Of a stretch of DNA of 41,812 nt, positions 35,149 to 41,812 are shown piece after piece. The notes below the pieces were generated by a model, which was not told where the DNA came from, made no database searches, and saw only the letters and a list, made by a program, of their open reading frames with translations. How positions within the stretch are numbered: the first letter of the stretch is position 1; each line of letters starts with the position of its first letter. Source of the DNA: Chloroflexota bacterium (GTDB lineage Bacteria > Chloroflexota > Anaerolineae > Anaerolineales > DRMV01); NCBI GenBank assembly GCA_013153135.1, contig JAADFA010000109.1, positions 1 through 41,812 on the forward strand, read 5' to 3'. The position numbers and the translations under genes are program-made.

Positions 35149-36861
35149 ATGCCAACCGCGGTGAAGATTACGGCCCGTTGTTTGGATTGTGGCGCGTCGG
35201 TCCCCTTCGACCCCGCCCAACCGCGCTGCCCCAAGTGCGGCAGCGAGTGGCTTCAGGCCGAATACGATTACGACTTGGCTCGAACCATATGGCTGGCGCA
35301 TCTGCACGAGCGCCCCTTCAGCCTCTGGCGCTACCATGAATTGCTGCCCATCCGCGAGGCGCCCCCTACCATCGCGATGGGCGCGGGCGGTACTCCCCTC
35401 CTGCGCTCCATCCACCTCGCGCCCATGCTCAAACTCTCGAATTTGTTCATCAAGGATGAACGGCAGAACCCCACCTCGTCTTTCAAGGACCGCCAGGCCG
35501 CGGTGACCATCGCGACCCTCAAAGAGGCGGGCCTGACCGAGATGGTGGTGGCCTCGACGGGTAACGTGGCCATCGCTTATTCCGCCTTCGCCGCGCGCGC
35601 GGGCATCAAACTGTGGGCTTTCCTGACGTCCCTGGTGCCCCAGGAGAAAATGCGCGAGGTCGCGATTTATGGAACCCGCCTGGTTAAGGTGACCGCGACC
35701 TACGACGAGACCAAGAAGGTGGCCGCGGAGTTCGCGCGGCAAAGGGGGTTGTATATCGACCGCGGATCCCGCTCCATTCCCACGGTCGAATCCATGAAGA
35801 CCTTGGCCTTCGAAATTGTGGAACAGCTCACGCAATTCGCGCCCGACGCGCGCTACGGTCGTCTGCCTTGGCGTGTGCCCGATTGGTACATCCAGGCCGT
35901 GAGCGGTGGACTCGGGCCCCTAGGCGTGGCCAAGGGCTTTCGCGAACTCTATCACATGGGCCTTATCGACCGTATGCCCAAGCTGGGCATCATCCAGGCC
36001 GCGGGGTGCGACCCCATGGTGCGCGCGTGGGAACAGGGCAAGGCCGTCGCGGATCCCCTGCCGCGGCCCAGTACTCACATCACCACCTTGGCCACGGGCA
36101 ATCCTGGGCGGACGTATACCTTCCTCTATGAGTACGTCCGCGAGCATGGCGGGGTGTTCGCCCGCGTAACTGATGAAGAGGCCTTCCGCGCGATGCACAT
36201 GTTGGCGAAGATGGAAGGCTTGTCTGTCGAGCCCGCGACGGCCGTCGCTTTCGCGGGCCTCATCCAATTGGTGCGTGAAGGGGTCATCCAGCCTCATGAG
36301 GTGGTGGTGGTCAACGCGACGGGGCATACCATGCCTATTGAATCCCACATCTTGGGCGACCGCTGGGCCCGGCATGTGGTCCTTGCCCAGCGTGGCGAGG
36401 GAGCCGCGGCTGAAGCCCCACAAGAGGGCCTGGTCGCCGCGCTTAGCAACTTGGCCGCGGAGCGCTACCCGCGCGTGCTCATCGTTGAAGATCATGAGCC
36501 CGCGCGCGTGCTGCTTCGACGCATTTTGCAATCCTTGGGCGATTACACCATCCTCGAGGCAAAGGACGGTTACGAGGCTTTGGAGATTGCTCAGCGTGAG
36601 GTCCCAGACCTTATCATCCTTGACTTGATGATGCCCGGGCTCGATGGCTTCGCGGTCCTTGATTCGCTCAAAGCTCATCCGAACACCGCGCATATCCCCG
36701 TGATTGTGGTCACGGCCAAATCGCTTAATGCGCGGGAGCAGCAGCGCCTTTTGAGCCAGCAGGCCAAATTGATGTACAAAGGTGAATTTCTGAGTGATGA
36801 ATTTTTGAACGAAATTCGCTCGGTCTTAGCGCAGATTCGCAATGGGACCGGGCGAGAATAG
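35149..36861 (+). CDS. Threonine synthase-like PLP enzyme fused to a receiver domain
   Basis: A 570-residue fusion. The N-terminal part (1-about 415) is a threonine synthase-type PLP enzyme, with a zinc ribbon (Cys11, Cys14, Cys27, Cys30), PLP-Lys113 in NPTSSFKDRQ, STGNVA and SGGLGPLGVAKG. A short Ala/Glu linker leads to a complete receiver (about 436-570) with IVEDHEP, Asp492 in IILDLMMPG, VVTAKS and Lys544 (MYKGEF). Both parts are in one open frame with no stop or internal ribosome site between them. GGAGG lies 3 bases before the ATG. As last gene of the operon it suggests that phosphorylation controls a PLP enzyme. The substrate is not certain: threonine synthase, or a related beta-replacement or dehydratase activity. 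Confidence 0.9.
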   Translation: MPTAVKITARCLDCGASVPFDPAQPRCPKCGSEWLQAEYDYDLARTIWLAHLHERPFSLWRYHELLPIREAPPTIAMGAGGTPLLRSIHLAPMLKLSNLFIKDERQNPTSSFKDRQAAVTIATLKEAGLTEMVVASTGNVAIAYSAFAARAGIKLWAFLTSLVPQEKMREVAIYGTRLVKVTATYDETKKVAAEFARQRGLYIDRGSRSIPTVESMKTLAFEIVEQLTQFAPDARYGRLPWRVPDWYIQAVSGGLGPLGVAKGFRELYHMGLIDRMPKLGIIQAAGCDPMVRAWEQGKAVADPLPRPSTHITTLATGNPGRTYTFLYEYVREHGGVFARVTDEEAFRAMHMLAKMEGLSVEPATAVAFAGLIQLVREGVIQPHEVVVVNATGHTMPIESHILGDRWARHVVLAQRGEGAAAEAPQEGLVAALSNLAAERYPRVLIVEDHEPARVLLRRILQSLGDYTILEAKDGYEALEIAQREVPDLIILDLMMPGLDGFAVLDSLKAHPNTAHIPVIVVTAKSLNAREQQRLLSQQAKLMYKGEFLSDEFLNEIRSVLAQIRNGTGRE

Positions 36862-36869
36862 AAATCGCG

Positions 36870-36896
36870 GGCCCCGTCCGCCATCAGGACGGGGCC
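36870..36896 (+). terminator. Terminator of the signalling operon
   Basis: A 10-bp perfect stem, GGCCCCGTCC / GGACGGGGCC, with a 7-base loop, followed by TTGCC, 9 bases after the last stop of the operon. The U-tract is short, so some read-through into the transporter gene is possible. Confidence 0.65.
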
Positions 36897-36922
36897 TTGC
36901 CGTGCTGTATACGACCACAGGG

Positions 36923-37861
36923 ATGACTTCGCGACGTTTCTCCATTCGCGTTCAAGGAACTTTGGCCGCGTTGGCCTCGGCATTCTTTTTGGGGATGACC
37001 CCCATATTTGGCAAGCTGGCTATTCGTGCCGGCATGTCACCCCTGGCCGTAGCCGCGTGGCGCACGGTGTTGGCTACGCTCCTGTTGTTTGTGTTGTTGC
37101 GCGTGCTACGTCCGCAATGGCTTTATATTCACAGCCTGGGCCTCATCGGCAGTATGTTGGCCGGGGCTATTAATGGCTTGGGCTCCCTGTTTTACTACAG
37201 CGCCTTGGCGCGCATTGATGCCTCCCTCGGTCAGCTGCTCTTCGCTTTGTACCCCATCTTTTTGAGCTTATGGCTCTGGCTCGATCGGCACCCCTTCACC
37301 CGTTGGACGTGGATTCGCCTGGCCCTGGCCCTGCCCGCGGTGTACTTTTTGACTCAGGCCGACCCAAGCGCCCCCGCGGATCCCGTCGGCGTGGCCATGG
37401 CTTTGTTCGCGTCCGCAATGTACGCGTTGCATCTACCCATCAACCAGCGGGTGCTGTACGAAGCGCCCGCGCCCACGGTTACCCTGTATACTTTGACCGC
37501 GATGAGCTTGGTGGTTGCGCTCGCGTACGTTCTCATCGGCCCGCGCACATTACCTACCACGCCCGAACGCTGGCAACCCCTCTTGGGCCTGACGTTGGTC
37601 ACCTTTGCTTCGCGGTTGACTTTATTCCTGGGCGTTAAGAACATTGGCGGGATGCAGGCCGCGCTCTTGGGCCTGGGGGAGCTCGCGGTCACGGTCTTTT
37701 TCGCGCATTGGTGGCTGGGTGAGACCCTTACCCCGCGCCAGTGGATCGGCGCGGGGTTGCTCTTGGTGGTCATGTTGTTGGGCCGCTTTGACCATACGCA
37801 GCGACCCCGGCCCCAACGAGGCGGCTGGCTCCGTTGGCTCCAACCGCCTGATTTGGGTTAA
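36923..37861 (+). CDS. EamA/DMT-superfamily transporter
   Basis: A 312-residue drug/metabolite-type transporter with ten predicted membrane segments in two EamA repeats. The first begins GTLAALASAFFLGMTPIFGK and the second starts near residue 155 (GVAMALFASAMYALHLPINQ). The ATG at 36923 begins the homologous part, though it has no good ribosome site. An in-frame GTG at 36902 lies inside the terminator tail region, so a leaderless or short-leader start is possible. It probably exports a small metabolite or amino acid; the substrate cannot be read. The PolX-type gene follows after 25 bases. Confidence 0.85.
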   Translation: MTSRRFSIRVQGTLAALASAFFLGMTPIFGKLAIRAGMSPLAVAAWRTVLATLLLFVLLRVLRPQWLYIHSLGLIGSMLAGAINGLGSLFYYSALARIDASLGQLLFALYPIFLSLWLWLDRHPFTRWTWIRLALALPAVYFLTQADPSAPADPVGVAMALFASAMYALHLPINQRVLYEAPAPTVTLYTLTAMSLVVALAYVLIGPRTLPTTPERWQPLLGLTLVTFASRLTLFLGVKNIGGMQAALLGLGELAVTVFFAHWWLGETLTPRQWIGAGLLLVVMLLGRFDHTQRPRPQRGGWLRWLQPPDLG

Positions 37862-37886
37862 GCTGCTTACGTGCACGGAGGATGGC

Positions 37887-39587
37887 ATGTTGTACAATCG
37901 GCTCCTGGCCGCGCTCATGGAGCGCATCGCGAACTTGCTTGCCATTCGTGGCGAGGCCTCATATCGGGTGCAAGCGTATCGCCGCGCCGCGCAAACGCTC
38001 GCGCGGCTGGACAAAGACATTCGCGTATATTGGCACGAGGGACGCCTGGAAAGTCTGCCCAACATCGGTCCTGCGTTGGCCAAAAAGATCGATGAAGTGC
38101 TGCGTACGGGCCATTTGCGCTACCTAGAACGTCTAGAGCAAGAGGTGCCACCGGGGTTGTTGGACTTGCTCGATTTGCCCGGCTTAGGCCCCGCGCGCGT
38201 GGGGCTTTTGTGGCGCCAGCTGGGCATCACTTCGGTGGATGACCTGGTCCAGGCCTTCGCCGAGGGCCGGGTTCAGGGCATCAAGGGGCTGGGGCCAAAG
38301 ACCCTGGCCCAAATTCAGGCCGCGCTGGCTCAGCGCGAGCCCGCGCGCTGGCTCCTGGACGTGGCCCAGGAGGTCGCGCGCGCGTTGGCCGAGGACGCGG
38401 TCGGGCGCGGCTGGGCCCAACGCGCGCAGCCCACGGGCGCGGTGCGCCGTTGGGTCGAGGCACCGCCTCGGGTAGATGTGCTCGCGCTGCCTGCCGCGGG
38501 GGTGTTGCCCGAGGCCTGGCTCGCGCATCCCGTCCTGCGCGCGCTCGAGGTCCAAACTGAAGTCTATGCAGAGTACACGACGTGGTTCGGCCCGCGAGTG
38601 CGGGTGTGGTGGGCCCCGAGCGACGCGCGTTGGGGCTATGCGTTGGTACGCACCACGGGCTCTGAGGCTCATTGGCGCGCACTGGTCGCCCAGGGCGGCG
38701 AGCCGTGGCTGGCCTCTGACCCCCTGCCCACCGAGGCCGCGGTCTATGCCGCGTTGGGGCTGCCCGTGCCGCCGCCCGAATGGCGAGAGGCCGCACTCAC
38801 GCCGGTCCTCCGCACCTGGCCGGAGCACTTGGCCGATGTCGTGCCGTGGGACGCCGCACGCCGCGCGGAACTGCACAGCCACTCGACGTGGAGCGACGGC
38901 CGGGTGAGCATCCGCGCGATGGCTGAAGCCGCGATGGCGCGTGGAATCCGTATCCTGGCCATCACGGACCATTCTGTGAGTTTACGCGTGGGGGGTGGGC
39001 TCTCGCCCGAGCGCCTGCGCCAGCAGCGGGAAGAAATCCGCGCGGTGCAGGAGGCCTTGGGTCAGGGCATCCGGCTGCTCCAGGGCGCGGAGGTCGACAT
39101 CCTGCCCGATGGACGCCTAGATTATCCCGACGACGTGCTCGCGAGTTTAGACGTGGTCATCGCCTCGCCCCATCAGGCCCTGAAGCAATCGCCCGCGGAG
39201 GCCACGCGGCGCCTGGTGCGAGCCGTTCAGAACCCATACGTGCACATTTTGGGCCATCCGACGGGACGCATGTTGCCCCACCGGCCGGGCCTCGCGCCCG
39301 ATATGGCCCGGGTAATCCGCACCGCGGTGCAGCATCGCGTGGCGCTGGAGATCAACGCCAACCCTCATCGCCTGGACTTGCGCAGCCGACACGTGCGCCT
39401 GGTGCGGGAGCTGGGTGGCTGGCTCGCGATCAACACCGACGCCCATCATCCGCGCGACCTGGATTATTGGCCCTTTGGCCTCGCGGTCGCGCGCCGTGGT
39501 TGGGCGCCCCACGACCGCATCCTCAACACGTGGGCGCCAGAGCGGCTGTTACGCTGGCTGCGGGAAAAGCAGGCGGCCGCGGTTTAG
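37887..39587 (+). CDS. PolX-type protein with degenerate polymerase site and intact PHP domain
   Basis: A 566-residue protein with the layout of bacterial family X DNA polymerase. An N-terminal HhH region (about 1-150; LPNIGPALAKKI, LPGLGPARVG, IKGLGPKTL) leads to a nucleotidyltransferase region (about 160-310) and a C-terminal PHP domain (about 325-560). In the transferase core, G[S/T]xRR is reduced to TGAVRR (183-188). The first catalytic Asp of the DxD pair is Arg195 (RVD) and the later Asp is Trp241 (RVWW), so polymerase activity is probably lost. The PHP site is intact: HSH (330-332), ITDHS, GAEVDIL, SPH, GHPTGR and NTDAHH. GGAGG lies 5 bases before the ATG. It probably works as a 3'-5' exonuclease or phosphatase. 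Confidence 0.9.
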   Translation: MLYNRLLAALMERIANLLAIRGEASYRVQAYRRAAQTLARLDKDIRVYWHEGRLESLPNIGPALAKKIDEVLRTGHLRYLERLEQEVPPGLLDLLDLPGLGPARVGLLWRQLGITSVDDLVQAFAEGRVQGIKGLGPKTLAQIQAALAQREPARWLLDVAQEVARALAEDAVGRGWAQRAQPTGAVRRWVEAPPRVDVLALPAAGVLPEAWLAHPVLRALEVQTEVYAEYTTWFGPRVRVWWAPSDARWGYALVRTTGSEAHWRALVAQGGEPWLASDPLPTEAAVYAALGLPVPPPEWREAALTPVLRTWPEHLADVVPWDAARRAELHSHSTWSDGRVSIRAMAEAAMARGIRILAITDHSVSLRVGGGLSPERLRQQREEIRAVQEALGQGIRLLQGAEVDILPDGRLDYPDDVLASLDVVIASPHQALKQSPAEATRRLVRAVQNPYVHILGHPTGRMLPHRPGLAPDMARVIRTAVQHRVALEINANPHRLDLRSRHVRLVRELGGWLAINTDAHHPRDLDYWPFGLAVARRGWAPHDRILNTWAPERLLRWLREKQAAAV

Positions 39588-41395
39588 CTGCCCTTCTCCC
39601 CCTCTTTGACCCGCAGCACGGCCAAGAAAGCCTCTTGGGGAATTGAAACTTTGCCGATTTGCTTGAGTCGCTTTTTGCCCTTCTTTTGTTTCTCGAGCAA
39701 CTTGCGCTTGCGGGTCACGTCGCCGCCGTAACATTTGGCGAGCACGTCTTTGCGCAGGGCCTTGATGTTCGCACGGCTGATCACCCGGCCATTGGCCACG
39801 GCCTGAATTGGCACGGTGAAGAGCTGGCGTGGGATGAGCTCCTTGAGCTTGGAGACCAGCTTCTGGCCTCGACGGTAAGCCTCATCCCGGTGCACAATGG
39901 TCGCGAGCGCGTCCACGGGCTCTTTGTTGACCCAGATCTCCAGCTTGACCAGGTCGCCCGGACGGTAGCCGATGAATTGATAATCCATGGACGCGTAGCC
40001 CCGGGTGCGCGACTTGAGCTGATCGAAGAAATCCACGATGAGCTCCGCAAGGGGCATCTCGAAATCTAGCACGACCCGGTCCGGCGTTGGGTGCTCCTGG
40101 CCTTTGAAGATGCCCCGCCGCTGGGTCACCAGCTCCATCACCGCGCCGTAAAATTCCACGGGCGTGTAAATTTGCAGCGCGACCCACGGCTCCCGGATCT
40201 CCTCGATTTGCTCTTGCGGCGGCAATTCCGCGGGGGAGTCGATGCGGATGACCTGGCCATTCTTGAGCAAGACCTCGTACTCCACCGAGGGCGCGGTGAC
40301 CACGATATCAAGGTCATACTCCCGTTCCAGGCGTTCTTGCACGATTTCCATGTGGAACATGCCCAAGAACCCCGCGCGGAAGCCGAATCCCAACGCGTGC
40401 GAGTGTTCGGGCTGGTAGGTGAGCGCGGCGTCATTGAGCTGCAACTTAGCCAGCGCGTCGCGCAGGGCCTCATAATCTTCGCTTTCGACGGGGTAGATGC
40501 CCGCGAACACGACGGGTTTGGGATGGCGGTAACCCGGCAGGGGCTCGCTTGCGGGGCGGTCGGCCTGGGTGATGGTATCGCCCACGCGCGCGTCGTGCAC
40601 TGTCTTCAGTCCTGTGGCGATGTAGCCTACTTCGCCCGCGCGCAGCGTTTCCACGGGCTTCATATCGGGCGCGAAAACGCCGATCTCCACGGGCTTGAAC
40701 CGCGCGCCGCCGGCCATGAGCTGGAGCGTATCCGTGGGTCGCACGGTACCGTCCACCACCCGCACGTATGTGACCACTCCCTTGTAGGGATCGTAGTGGC
40801 TGTCGAAGACCAGTGCACGCAGGGGCGCATCCGGGTCCCCCTGGGGCGGCGGGATGCGCTGCACAATGGCCTCGAGGACCTGGTCGATATTAATGCCCTC
40901 TTTCGCGGAGATGCGGATGACGTCGTCCGGGTCCACGCCCAGCAGGTCTGCGATTTCTTGCGCGACCTCATCCGGCCGGGCTGCAGGCAGATCGATTTTG
41001 TTGACCACGGGCACGATCTCCAGGTCGTTCTCCAGGGCCAGGTAAAGGTTCGCGATGGTCTGAGCTTCGATGCCCTGGGACGCGTCCACCAGCAGGATGG
41101 CGCCCTCGCACGCGGCCAGCGCGCGGCTGACCTCGTAATTGAAGTCCACATGGCCCGGCGTGTCGATGAGGTTGAGGATGTACGTCTGACCATCCTGGGC
41201 CTGGTATTCCATGCGCACCACCGAGGCCTTGATGGTCACGCCCTTTTCCCGTTCCAGCTCCATGCTGTCGAGCACCTGCTCTACCGGTGTGCCCGGTGCG
41301 ATGGTGCCCGTGCGCTCGAGCAACCGGTCGGCCAGGGTGGATTTGCCGTGGTCGATATGAGCGATAATACTAAAATTACGGATGCGGTCTTGCAT
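39584..41395 (-). CDS. lepA: Elongation factor 4 (LepA)
   Basis: A ribosome-associated translational GTPase of 603 residues, which is the usual length. G1 AHIDHGKST, G2 region EREKGVTIKA, G3 DTPGH, G4 NKIDLP and G5 ISAKEG are all present. The EF4-specific C-terminal domain ends with the basic stretch GGDVTRKRKLLEKQKKGKKR. The ATG at 41395 has GGAGG 5 bases upstream. A TACAAT -10 lies at 41430-41435 on the minus strand. The stop TAA overlaps the TAG of the PolX-type gene in a shared TTAG. It is monocistronic. Confidence 0.97.
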   Translation of the reverse strand: MQDRIRNFSIIAHIDHGKSTLADRLLERTGTIAPGTPVEQVLDSMELEREKGVTIKASVVRMEYQAQDGQTYILNLIDTPGHVDFNYEVSRALAACEGAILLVDASQGIEAQTIANLYLALENDLEIVPVVNKIDLPAARPDEVAQEIADLLGVDPDDVIRISAKEGINIDQVLEAIVQRIPPPQGDPDAPLRALVFDSHYDPYKGVVTYVRVVDGTVRPTDTLQLMAGGARFKPVEIGVFAPDMKPVETLRAGEVGYIATGLKTVHDARVGDTITQADRPASEPLPGYRHPKPVVFAGIYPVESEDYEALRDALAKLQLNDAALTYQPEHSHALGFGFRAGFLGMFHMEIVQERLEREYDLDIVVTAPSVEYEVLLKNGQVIRIDSPAELPPQEQIEEIREPWVALQIYTPVEFYGAVMELVTQRRGIFKGQEHPTPDRVVLDFEMPLAELIVDFFDQLKSRTRGYASMDYQFIGYRPGDLVKLEIWVNKEPVDALATIVHRDEAYRRGQKLVSKLKELIPRQLFTVPIQAVANGRVISRANIKALRKDVLAKCYGGDVTRKRKLLEKQKKGKKRLKQIGKVSIPQEAFLAVLRVKEGEKGS

Positions 41396-41429
41396 ACCGC
41401 CTCCTTGGGTTCCAGCGCTGTTCGTTTCA

Positions 41430-41435
41430 ATTGTA
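41430..41435 (-). promoter_or_regulatory. -10 element for lepA
   Basis: Minus-strand TACAAT, 34 bases before the lepA start. No good -35 is seen. Confidence 0.45.
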
Positions 41436-41485
41436 CCGTACGCCCCCGGCCCAACCGCGCGGGAACGCGTTCTACCATTGAAAAT

Positions 41486-41812
41486 GTTACCGAAGGGGTA
41501 TGGTTCTCTCAAATGAGAAGGTTACCGAGAGGAGAGCCATGAACCCCGAGGTGACCATGCGTATCGACGAACGCTGCAAAATCCTCCGACGCATCCAACC
41601 CCGCTACGGGCGGGCCTCCCGCAAGGAGCGCAGCCGAATCCTGGACGAGCTGCAGGCCATCACCGGCTTGCATCGCAAAAGCCTCATCCGTTTGCTGCGG
41701 GGGATTTGCGCCGCAAGCCCCGTACTCGCCAACGAGGGCCGACCTATGGCCCCAAGGTGCGCAAGGCTATCCGACTCTGTGCCCAGGCGTTGGACTACCC
41801 CTGTGCCGAACG
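41486..41812 (+). mobile_element. Left end of an insertion sequence
   Basis: The region starts with GTTACCGA (41486-41493), repeated at 41521-41528, with an inverted TTCTC / GAGAA pair (41504-41519) between. This is the kind of short repeat structure seen at IS ends near a transposase start. The transposase gene then runs off the window. The right end and target duplication lie outside, so the exact boundary is unknown. Confidence 0.55.
41539..41812 (+). CDS. Transposase N-terminal part, frameshifted, runs off the window
   Basis: The N-terminal helix-turn-helix region of an rve/DDE-type transposase. The ATG at 41539 has GAGGAG nearby. The first 55 codons include RYGRASRKERSRILDELQ and TGLHRKSLIRLLRG. 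Family-like sequence then continues in the -1 frame from 41703 (DLRRKPRTRQRGPTYGPKVR, then KAIRLCAQALDYPCAE). The switch is at a run of five G's (41699-41703), where a -1 slip keeps GGG pairing. This could be a programmed shift, a decayed copy or a sequence error. Both frames stay open to the window end. Confidence 0.6.
   Translation, partial: MNPEVTMRIDERCKILRRIQPRYGRASRKERSRILDELQAITGLHRKSLIRLLRGICAASPVLANEGRPMAPRCARLSDSVPRRWTTPVPN

Noticed and set aside
40091..41542. A 483-codon open frame on the plus strand opposite lepA
   Set aside because: It is antisense to all the lepA GTPase motifs and carries His/Asp/Gln-rich sequence typical of shadow frames.

Overview
The window looks like a piece of chromosome from a high-GC member of the Chloroflexota, probably an Anaerolineae-like and possibly thermophilic lineage. 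The evidence is the style of the proteins: a Pro/Thr-rich lipoprotein linker, very large multi-GAF signalling proteins with the FGYYH-type GAF, a short MetRS with KFSGS instead of KMSKS, and frequent AGGAGG ribosome sites. This taxonomic call is an inference; no rRNA or tRNA gene is present to settle it.

Layout. 1-2995: DUF4230 membrane protein, rho and a small conserved gene on the minus strand, with a small palindrome/heptamer repeat cluster at the far left. 3189-6246: plus-strand metG, radC and an orphan biotinyl-domain protein. 6304-11950: a compact minus-strand run of seven genes (DapL-like aminotransferase, hflX, a small membrane protein, an RluE-type pseudouridine synthase, another membrane protein, a LOG-family protein and a double-SIS sugar-phosphate protein). 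12304-16584: plus-strand membrane protein, lipoprotein, rpsA (good promoter and terminator) and fabH with an unusual C-terminal tail. 16581-20920: minus-strand SAM hydroxide adenosyltransferase, membrane protein, xseA, xseB, nitroreductase and a conserved gene of unknown function. 21263-36861: a 15.6-kb plus-strand signalling operon. 36923-39587: an EamA transporter and a PolX-type protein. 39584-41395: lepA on the minus strand. 41486-41812: the left end of an insertion sequence, cut by the window edge.

The most interesting region is the eight-gene signalling operon. It encodes two single-domain response regulators, three membrane multi-GAF receptors that have no kinase or other output domain, an orphan ParA-type ATPase, a 1250-residue soluble multi-GAF histidine kinase with two C-terminal receiver-like domains (one has Asn at the phospho-acceptor position), and a threonine-synthase-like PLP enzyme fused in frame to a receiver domain. 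ATGA overlaps, a 50-base parA/kinase overlap and a terminator at 36870-36896 argue for one transcription unit. My reading is a ParA-positioned membrane sensory array that signals through a central kinase to stand-alone receivers and to a metabolic enzyme. The gene content is seen in the sequence; the circuit is inference.

Two other protein-level oddities stand out. The PolX protein has lost the polymerase catalytic aspartates but keeps an intact PHP site, and FabH carries about 87 extra residues, basic and then Pro/Ala-rich.
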